Positions 14,862 to 19,845 of a stretch of DNA of 19,845 nt are shown here, piece after piece; positions within the stretch are counted from its first letter, which is position 1; every line of letters starts with the position of its first letter. The notes beneath the pieces were generated by a model. That model saw only the letters and a list, made by a program, of their open reading frames with translations, made no database searches and was not told the origin of the DNA. The position numbers and the translations under genes were made by a program. The DNA is from PZPK01 sp041590075 (GTDB lineage Bacteria > Pseudomonadota > Gammaproteobacteria > Pseudomonadales > Oleiphilaceae): positions 1 through 19,845 of the forward strand of contig JBFHUL010000062.1 in assembly GCA_041590075.1 (NCBI GenBank). Direction: 5' to 3'.

Positions 14862-16047
14862 CTAATTCGATCGCCATGGCGGTCGCTTCGCCACCGCCGA
14901 TGCATAAGCTGGCGATGCCTTTCGTGGCGCCGCTGTGTTTTAACGCATGGATCAGCGTCACGAGTATGCGCGCCCCAGAGGCGCCAATGGGATGCCCCAG
15001 GGCACATGCTCCACCGTGAATATTGATGCGATCCCGGGGAATCGCCAGCGCCTGCATGCAGGCCAGCGCGACCATGGCAAAGGCTTCGTTTACCTCAAAC
15101 AGGTCTACCTCCTCCAGACGCCATTCCGCTTTGGCGAGCACCTTCTGGATGGCTCCGATTGGGGCATGGGTAAATTGGCTGGGGGCTTCGGCGTGTGTGC
15201 TATGTGCGCGGATCACGGCCATGGGGGTAAGTGCGTTCTGTCTGGCAAACTCAGCAGTGCTGATTACAAGTGCCGCTGCTCCGTCGGAGATGGCACTGGC
15301 ATTGGCGGCAGTCACGCGGCCCTCTTTACCAAATGCCGGTTTGAGTTGCGGAATTTTTTCCGGCCGTGCCTGCGAGGGCAGTTCATCGTGATGAACCGTC
15401 TGTTTGATTTTGCCTTGATTCACCGTCACCGGGCAGATTTCATCGTTGAACCTGCCGCTCTGTGCGGCTTCTTTGGCGCGCGTCAGCGACTCGAGGGTGT
15501 ATTGATCCATGGCTTCGCGGCTGATGTGGTCGCGTTCGGAGTTGGCATCCGCGAAGTGCCCCATCAGCTCGCCACAATATGCATCCTGTAAACCGTCCAG
15601 AAACATATGGTCCAGGCACTGGCCGTGGCCCAGTCGAAAACCTTCGCGCGCCTTGGGTAACAGATAAGGCGCTCGGCTCATGTTTTCCATTCCGCCAGCA
15701 ACGGCCGTGTGCAAGCTGCCCGCTTTGATCTGATCGTAGGCCAGCATCACCGCTTTCATGCCAGAACCACAGACCTTGCTGACGGTGGTGCAGGGCGTCG
15801 CCTCGGGTAAGTGTGCGTGCAATGCTGCCTGTCTGGCCGGAGCCTGGCCCACACTGGCGCTTAACACAAGCCCCATGAGCACTTCGTCGATGTTCTCAGC
15901 CGACAGGCCGCTCGCCGACAGTGCCGCATGAATCGCTGCAGCACCCAGTTGCGGCGCCGGTAGCTGGGCGAATTGCCCTTGAAAACTTCCAATTGGCGTG
16001 CGTTGTGCGCCAAGAATGACGACGTCGGTAGCGGATAAATGCGGCAT
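14854..16047 (-). CDS. Acetyl-CoA C-acetyltransferase (thiolase II family)
   Basis: The 397-residue length is standard for thiolases. The acyl-accepting cysteine is C93 in SKVCGSGMKAV. The C-terminal active-site motifs are NEAFAM, GGACALGHPIGASGAR (His about 352) and CIGGGEATAMA (Cys about 382). The N-terminal AQRTPIGSFQG and GGMENMSRAPYL are typical of acetoacetyl-CoA thiolases (AtoB/PhaA-like) rather than FadA. It condenses two acetyl-CoA, or cleaves acetoacetyl-CoA, in the cytoplasm. No phaB, atoAD or fad partner is adjacent. Upstream on the same strand, 87 bp away, is the HD-GYP gene. The gap contains TTTCGCG/CGCGAAA inverted arms (16068-16097), so the two genes may or may not share a transcript. 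Confidence 0.93.
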   Translation of the reverse strand: MPHLSATDVVILGAQRTPIGSFQGQFAQLPAPQLGAAAIHAALSASGLSAENIDEVLMGLVLSASVGQAPARQAALHAHLPEATPCTTVSKVCGSGMKAVMLAYDQIKAGSLHTAVAGGMENMSRAPYLLPKAREGFRLGHGQCLDHMFLDGLQDAYCGELMGHFADANSERDHISREAMDQYTLESLTRAKEAAQSGRFNDEICPVTVNQGKIKQTVHHDELPSQARPEKIPQLKPAFGKEGRVTAANASAISDGAAALVISTAEFARQNALTPMAVIRAHSTHAEAPSQFTHAPIGAIQKVLAKAEWRLEEVDLFEVNEAFAMVALACMQALAIPRDRINIHGGACALGHPIGASGARILVTLIHALKHSGATKGIASLCIGGGEATAMAIELVN

Positions 16048-16134
16048 AACTCGAGCTCACTGTTTTCTTTCGCGGAAGGAAGCGCAGTGTCGCGAAAAAA
16101 TATCGGCGCGTAAAGTCGTTGCCTTATTGCCGAA

Positions 16135-17376
16135 TCAGAAGTCGTACTCGGTGGGCATAAATTCGTAGATATCAATCTCGTGCTTGCGCGGGTCTTCGTA
16201 ACTCACCACTTTTACCGTGCAGTTAGGGAGTGAGAGGTCAATCATGCGCGGCTGGATGTAAGCCGATGATTTCAGGCTGTACACCATGCGCACCAGGGGT
16301 TTGAGTGGTGAACCGGGAATCTGGGCGATAACCACTGCGAGCAGATCGTTACTCAGTTTCACCAGGCTGCCGGTGGGGTAGATCCCCATGCACTTGATGA
16401 ACTGGTGCACCAGACCTTCATCAAAATGGGTATTACAGCTTTCGAGCAGGGTGCGCATGCCTACCGAAGACGGTGAGGCTTCCTTGTACATCCGGTTGTT
16501 GGTCACGGCATCGTAGGTATCGACGATCGCAAACATGCGGCCAAACAGTGAAATGTCGTTTCCTGCCAGTCCTTTTGGATAACCCGAGCCATCTACGCGC
16601 TCGTGGTGCTCCGCAATGATTTTCACCGCTATGTCATCGACGCCCGAAACGCTCCGCACCAGCTGTTCGCCGAAATTGACGTGTTCTTTGATCTGCGCGA
16701 ATTCATCGTCGGACAGCGGGCCTTCGCGTTCAAACAATTCCGCATCAACCTGTGCTTCACCCAAGTCGTGAAGCAGGGCGCCGGTAATGCATTGTTCAAC
16801 TTGTGTAGCGTTGAGACCGTAGGAGTGGGCAAAAATACCCATGAGCACAGCAGAGTTGACCGAATGCTCGTACAGGTAGCTGTTGATATGGCGAAACTTA
16901 CCGAGCCAGGTGAGGGCGTCTTTGTTACGCAGTACCGAGCGGGAGATCGCCGAGGCGGCCTGCTGAAAGTACTCGGGATTAATGGACTTGCCGTCTTTGA
17001 CCGCTTCTATGGTGTTGCTGACGATGCTCACCGAGGTATCAAAGACTTCTTTCGCTGTGCCCCACTCGAGTTTCAGCTCGTGATAATGTGTGGAGGTTTC
17101 CATCATCAACGCGGCCAAATCACTCTGAATGACTTTGTCGACATATAGGTTGGTGTGCGACATGTCTTCGTTAGCCGGCGGCAGATCGATCACGTCGAGG
17201 CCTTTGGAAACGTCGATCACCACCTGCTCGATACCGATTTCCACGAATTTTGCAATGATGCGAGGATCGCGCACCATGCCCTTTTTCTTCTTGGGCATTT
17301 TACCACCCGGGCCGGCGATCAGCTCTGCGATATACATGTCGACCGTGAGGTCGTTGATGGCTATTTTCTTGAGCAC
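16135..17376 (-). CDS. HD-GYP domain c-di-GMP phosphodiesterase with N-terminal DUF3391
   Basis: The product has 413 residues from a GTG at 17376, preceded by a strong AGAGAGAG ribosome site. The start MLKKIAINDLTVDMYIAEL fits the DUF3391 N-terminal domain (about 1-140). The HD-GYP domain (about 155-330) shows YEHSVNSAV (H171), the HD pair in LLHDLGEAQV (203-204), HVNFGEQLV, AEHHERVDGSGYPKGL (HHE 257-259, GYP 265-267) and IVDTYDAVTNNRMYK. This family hydrolyses c-di-GMP through a metal centre. The usual HDxGK lysine is Glu here (HDLGE), which could alter activity. About 80 further residues follow the domain. It is soluble, with no membrane segment. Confidence 0.93.
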   Translation of the reverse strand: MLKKIAINDLTVDMYIAELIAGPGGKMPKKKKGMVRDPRIIAKFVEIGIEQVVIDVSKGLDVIDLPPANEDMSHTNLYVDKVIQSDLAALMMETSTHYHELKLEWGTAKEVFDTSVSIVSNTIEAVKDGKSINPEYFQQAASAISRSVLRNKDALTWLGKFRHINSYLYEHSVNSAVLMGIFAHSYGLNATQVEQCITGALLHDLGEAQVDAELFEREGPLSDDEFAQIKEHVNFGEQLVRSVSGVDDIAVKIIAEHHERVDGSGYPKGLAGNDISLFGRMFAIVDTYDAVTNNRMYKEASPSSVGMRTLLESCNTHFDEGLVHQFIKCMGIYPTGSLVKLSNDLLAVVIAQIPGSPLKPLVRMVYSLKSSAYIQPRMIDLSLPNCTVKVVSYEDPRKHEIDIYEFMPTEYDF

Positions 17377-17944
17377 AGTTAACTCTCTCTGTTCTGCTAC
17401 GGCTACCGTTGTTTTGGTGCCAAATCCATTTTTTTGGGTGTGCTTGATGACCGACCGGGCAATATTGCGCTGGTTGGCCTCATTATTAACTATAGCTGAG
17501 GATTGTACGCTGCCAAGTGAATTATCGTAATAAATCCTTCAATATTAGTGTGTTGCGAGTAGCTTTTAAATCTCGCGTAAATAGTTGTGGCTAAGCGCCT
17601 GATTTATTTAAAGCGAAACACCGGGCAGGAGAGTCGGCCGTGCATGTGTTTTCAGTGTGAACCGACTAAACGCGAGCACATATGAAGACGAAATAAGGCT
17701 CCGCCACGTTCACGCTTTGTTTGGCAGACTGATCAGGCATATGCGCCTGCCCGGGTAATGAAATAATGGCGATGATCTCCCTGCGGTTTGACCTCTGAGC
17801 CCAGACCTCTGGCGCGGGGTAAGTCGGCGCTGAAGGAATGCTGTGCCGGGCTATTGGTCGCGGCTGAATGTGGTGGTAGCATGCCTGTTTTGCAGCCGCT
17901 CACGCGGACGCGCTACGACTCAATGCAGATACGGGGATGTCTTC
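17377..17944. other. 568-bp gene-free region between the HD-GYP gene and serC
   Basis: I see no supported protein gene here; short frames in it have no family resemblance. It must hold the leftward HD-GYP promoter and the rightward serC promoter, but I cannot place either with confidence (TTGTAC near 17504 with AT-rich sequence 19 bp on is a poor candidate). The right part carries inverted repeats that could form a structured RNA (17621-17754), including CAGGC/GCCTG at 17734-17749. Confidence 0.6.
17621..17754 (+). other. Possible structured leader RNA upstream of serC
   Basis: CCGGGCAGG (17621-17629) is exactly complementary to CCTGCCCGG (17746-17754). Just inside it, AGTCGG (17632-17637) pairs with CCGACT (17662-17667). 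Competing pairings exist: CAGGC/GCCTG at 17734-17749, and GTGAAC at 17657 with GTTCAC at 17708. Nested and alternative stems upstream of a biosynthetic operon suggest a cis-regulatory RNA. A 9-bp match in a region this long can arise by chance. Confidence 0.2.
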
Positions 17945-19066
17945 ATGAAACCCAGCCTCAAACCGGCTAACCCTCACTTTTCTTCAGGCCCTTGCAGCAA
18001 ACGACCCGGTTATTCCGTCGCCGCACTGGACACCTCAACACTCGGACGCTCCCATCGTGCCAGCATCGGCAAGCAGGCGCTCGAACGTGCCTGCGTCGAT
18101 ACGGCGCGTCTGCTGGGTTTGCCCGAAGGCTATCGGGTAGGTGTGGTGCCGGCATCGGACACCGGCGCGGTGGAAATGGCGCTGTGGTCCTTGTTGGGCG
18201 CGCGCCCGGTGGATGTGTTCGCCTGGGAATCTTTTGGTTCCGGCTGGGTGACCGATATCATCAAACAGCTCAAGCTTGAGCAAGTGCAACATTATGCCGC
18301 CGATTACGGTGACTTGCCTGATTTGACGCAGGCCAACCCGGATCACGATATCGTGTTTACCTGGAATGGCACCACATCGGGTGTAAAAGTTCCAAACGCC
18401 GACTGGATCAGCGATGAGCGCAGCGGGCTCACCATCTGTGATGCCACTTCCGCTGTATTTGCCATGGAGATGCCGTGGGACAAACTCGATGTAGTGACCT
18501 TCAGCTGGCAGAAAGTGCTGGGCGGAGAAGGGGCACACGGTATGTTGATTTTGAGTCCTCGTGCGGTCGAGCGTCTGGAAAGTTATACGCCACCCTGGCC
18601 TTTGCCGAAGATATTCCGGCTCACCAAAGGCGGTAAACTGATTGAAGGCATTTTCAAAGGTGCCACGATCAATACACCCTCCATGCTGTGTGTGGCCGAT
18701 TATCTGGATGCTCTGGATTGGGTAGACAGCCTTGGGGGCACGCCGGCATTGATTCAGCGCTCGGAACGCAACCTCGAAGTGCTCTCTGGTTTTGTGGCAG
18801 AGCGAGACTGGATTCAGTTTCTGGCACAAGATACGGCGACACGCTCCAACACCAGCGTGTGCCTGACGGTAAGTCTGGATGCGCAACAGCTCAAGCGTAT
18901 GATTGCCTTGCTGGAAGAAGAGGGCGTAGCCTTTGACATTGGTGCCTACCGTGATGCCCCTGCGGGCTTGCGGATTTGGTGTGGCGGCACGGTGGAAGCC
19001 GCCGACCTGGAAGCGCTGTTGCCCTGGCTTGACTGGGCCTACAGCGAAGCGAAACAGGTAGAATAA
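17945..19066 (+). CDS. serC: Phosphoserine aminotransferase, alphaproteobacterial/Methanosarcina type
   Basis: From the ATG at 17945 (GGGGA ribosome site) the product has 373 residues. It is a class V, PLP-dependent aminotransferase of the second SerC type. The N-terminus reads NPHFSSGPCSKRPGYS, with LGRSHRASIGK near residue 33-43, GVVPASDTGAVEMALW, the PLP-contacting D166 in CDATSA, and the Schiff-base lysine K190 in FSWQKVLGGEGAHG. It converts 3-phosphohydroxypyruvate and glutamate to phosphoserine and 2-oxoglutarate. The following gene is serA, which supplies its substrate, so the pathway assignment is well supported. Classical enterobacterial-type SerC (about 360 residues) is a distinct subfamily. 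An upstream in-frame ATG at 17843 adds unrelated sequence. Confidence 0.92.
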   Translation: MKPSLKPANPHFSSGPCSKRPGYSVAALDTSTLGRSHRASIGKQALERACVDTARLLGLPEGYRVGVVPASDTGAVEMALWSLLGARPVDVFAWESFGSGWVTDIIKQLKLEQVQHYAADYGDLPDLTQANPDHDIVFTWNGTTSGVKVPNADWISDERSGLTICDATSAVFAMEMPWDKLDVVTFSWQKVLGGEGAHGMLILSPRAVERLESYTPPWPLPKIFRLTKGGKLIEGIFKGATINTPSMLCVADYLDALDWVDSLGGTPALIQRSERNLEVLSGFVAERDWIQFLAQDTATRSNTSVCLTVSLDAQQLKRMIALLEEEGVAFDIGAYRDAPAGLRIWCGGTVEAADLEALLPWLDWAYSEAKQVE

Positions 19067-19100
19067 AAACACGCGGGCCATATTGCCCGCGTGGTGTTTT
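19065..19100. terminator. Strong hairpin between serC and serA (terminator or attenuator)
   Basis: CACGCGGGC (19070-19078) pairs over 9 bp with GCCCGCGTG (19085-19093) around CATATT. On the plus strand it is followed by GTGTTTT after a short bulge; on the minus strand it is followed directly by TTTTTA. It starts at the serC stop codon. It would reduce read-through into serA, or block antisense transcription. Confidence 0.65.
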
Positions 19101-19109
19101 GGCAGCGTG

Positions 19110-19138
19110 CACAGAAGCGCCCTGGCGGGCTCTCTGTG
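19110..19138 (+). other. Second hairpin in the serC-serA gap
   Basis: CACAGA (19110-19115) pairs with TCTGTG (19133-19138). Inside, GCCC (19119-19122) pairs with GGGC (19127-19130) around a TGGC tetraloop. It lies between the terminator-like hairpin and the serA ribosome site. A regulatory role is only a possibility. Confidence 0.3.
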
Positions 19139-19194
19139 GCAGTCGCCTTGCTGCTCATGTGCCGGTATATCCGGTTGATTGTGCGAGGTGAACC

Positions 19195-19845
19195 ATGAAA
19201 AAAATAAGAACCTATAACACCATTGCGACCTGTGGTCTGGATGCGTTTCCGCGGGATCGCTACGAAGTGGCGAGCGAAATGACGCATCCCGATGCCATGC
19301 TCTTGCGCAGTCATCAACTCAAGCCCGAGGACATTCCCGCCTGCGTGCTGGCCATTGCACGTGCCGGCGCGGGCACCAACAACATTCCCGTCGAAAGCTG
19401 CTCCCAAAAGGGCGTGGTGGTATTCAATACGCCGGGTGCCAACGCCAATGCGGTGAAAGAATTGGTACTAGCCGGCATGTTGCTCAGCACGCGCGGTATT
19501 TACGAAGGCATGAATTACGTGCGGAGTATGGATGCAACCCTCGATCACAGCGCGTTCGCGGCACAGCTTGAAGCCGAGAAAAAGCGTTTTAAAGGCGGGG
19601 AGCTTGCCGGAAAAACCTTGGGCGTTGTGGGGCTGGGCGCGATTGGTTCGATGGTCGCCAATATGGCGATCGCACTGGGAATGAACGTGGTTGGTTACGA
19701 CCCAGCGATTAGTATCGAGGCCGCTTGGCGACTTTCCAGTGAAGTGGAGAAAATGGAGAATCTGGGCATGTTGTTGGCCCATTCCGATTTTGTGAGTCTG
19801 CACGTACCGGCCATCGAGGCCACACGGCACATGATTAATCACGAT
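19195..19845 (+). CDS. serA: D-3-phosphoglycerate dehydrogenase (N-terminal part, cut by window edge)
   Basis: The visible part is 217 residues from an ATG with an AGGTG ribosome site; the full protein would be about 390-530. It is a 2-hydroxyacid dehydrogenase: the N-terminal lobe contains AIARAGAGTNNIPV (53-66) and VFNTPGANANAVKELVLAGML (77-95 region, written here in parts: VFNTPGANANAV, KELVLAGML). The Rossmann fold has LGVVGLGAIGSMVA (glycine motif 146-151), and VVGYDPAIS carries the acidic residue that prefers NAD+. GTNNIPV and NTPGANANAV are characteristic of SerA. It oxidises 3-phosphoglycerate to 3-phosphohydroxypyruvate, the substrate of the preceding serC product. The catalytic Arg, Glu and His region and any C-terminal ACT domain lie beyond the edge. 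Confidence 0.92.
   Translation, partial: MKKIRTYNTIATCGLDAFPRDRYEVASEMTHPDAMLLRSHQLKPEDIPACVLAIARAGAGTNNIPVESCSQKGVVVFNTPGANANAVKELVLAGMLLSTRGIYEGMNYVRSMDATLDHSAFAAQLEAEKKRFKGGELAGKTLGVVGLGAIGSMVANMAIALGMNVVGYDPAISIEAAWRLSSEVEKMENLGMLLAHSDFVSLHVPAIEATRHMINHD

Noticed and set aside
14947..15591. Plus-strand open frame of 214 codons opposite the thiolase
   Set aside because: It lies entirely within a full-length thiolase gene on the other strand and has no recognisable protein features.
17788..17970. Short plus-strand frame of 60 codons before serC
   Set aside because: It has no ribosome site or family features and overlaps the start of serC in another frame.
18035..19081. Long minus-strand open frame (348 codons) opposite serC
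   Set aside because: It is antisense to a well-supported aminotransferase gene, has no family resemblance, and reflects GC-rich codon structure on the opposite strand.

Overview
The window looks like chromosomal DNA of a free-living gammaproteobacterium. Base composition is moderately GC-rich and fairly even, genes are densely packed, and Shine-Dalgarno sites are recognisable. The gene set is mostly core metabolism and signalling: an IscR-type suf operon, c-di-GMP enzymes, a thiolase and serine synthesis. The mix fits a marine Cellvibrionales/Pseudomonadales-like bacterium, but that placement is inferred from gene content only. I see no IS element, phage gene, CRISPR array, rRNA or tRNA.

Layout. 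(1) 1-3018, minus strand: the Fe-S assembly operon sufB-sufC-sufD. sufD runs off the left edge. A promoter with a perfect TATAAT -10 is embedded in a near-consensus type 1 IscR box, about 215 bp upstream of the sufB ATG. (2) 3214-8183, plus strand: a compact four-gene operon of a glutamine-synthetase-like gamma-glutamyl ligase, an aldehyde dehydrogenase, a group III iron alcohol dehydrogenase and a ThrB-type kinase. The last three genes are translationally coupled. The first three enzymes suggest a gamma-glutamylated amino-alcohol pathway. The alcohol dehydrogenase gene contains a perfect 32-bp palindrome. (3) 8293-9241: two small exported proteins of unknown function, converging on one strong hairpin terminator. 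(4) 9272-12324: a LysR regulator divergent from doxX-azoR-pirin, with a 25-bp dyad operator candidate between them. This is probably a quinone/electrophile stress module. (5) 12458-17376: a membrane PAS-GGDEF-EAL protein convergent with a thiolase, and an HD-GYP phosphodiesterase upstream of the thiolase. Two c-di-GMP genes therefore flank one acetyl-CoA acetyltransferase. (6) 17377-17944: a 568-bp gene-free region with a possible structured RNA. (7) 17945 to the end: serC of the alphaproteobacterial/Methanosarcina type, followed by serA, which runs off the right edge. Two hairpins lie between them.

Together these are phosphoserine synthesis (serC-serA), Fe-S cluster assembly under IscR, c-di-GMP turnover, one putative amine/amino-alcohol catabolic operon and one redox-stress operon. 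I found no clear novel defence or mobile system. The items most worth a second look are the palindrome inside the alcohol dehydrogenase gene, the gamma-glutamyl ligase/dehydrogenase/kinase operon, and the long sufB leader carrying an IscR site but no adjacent iscR.
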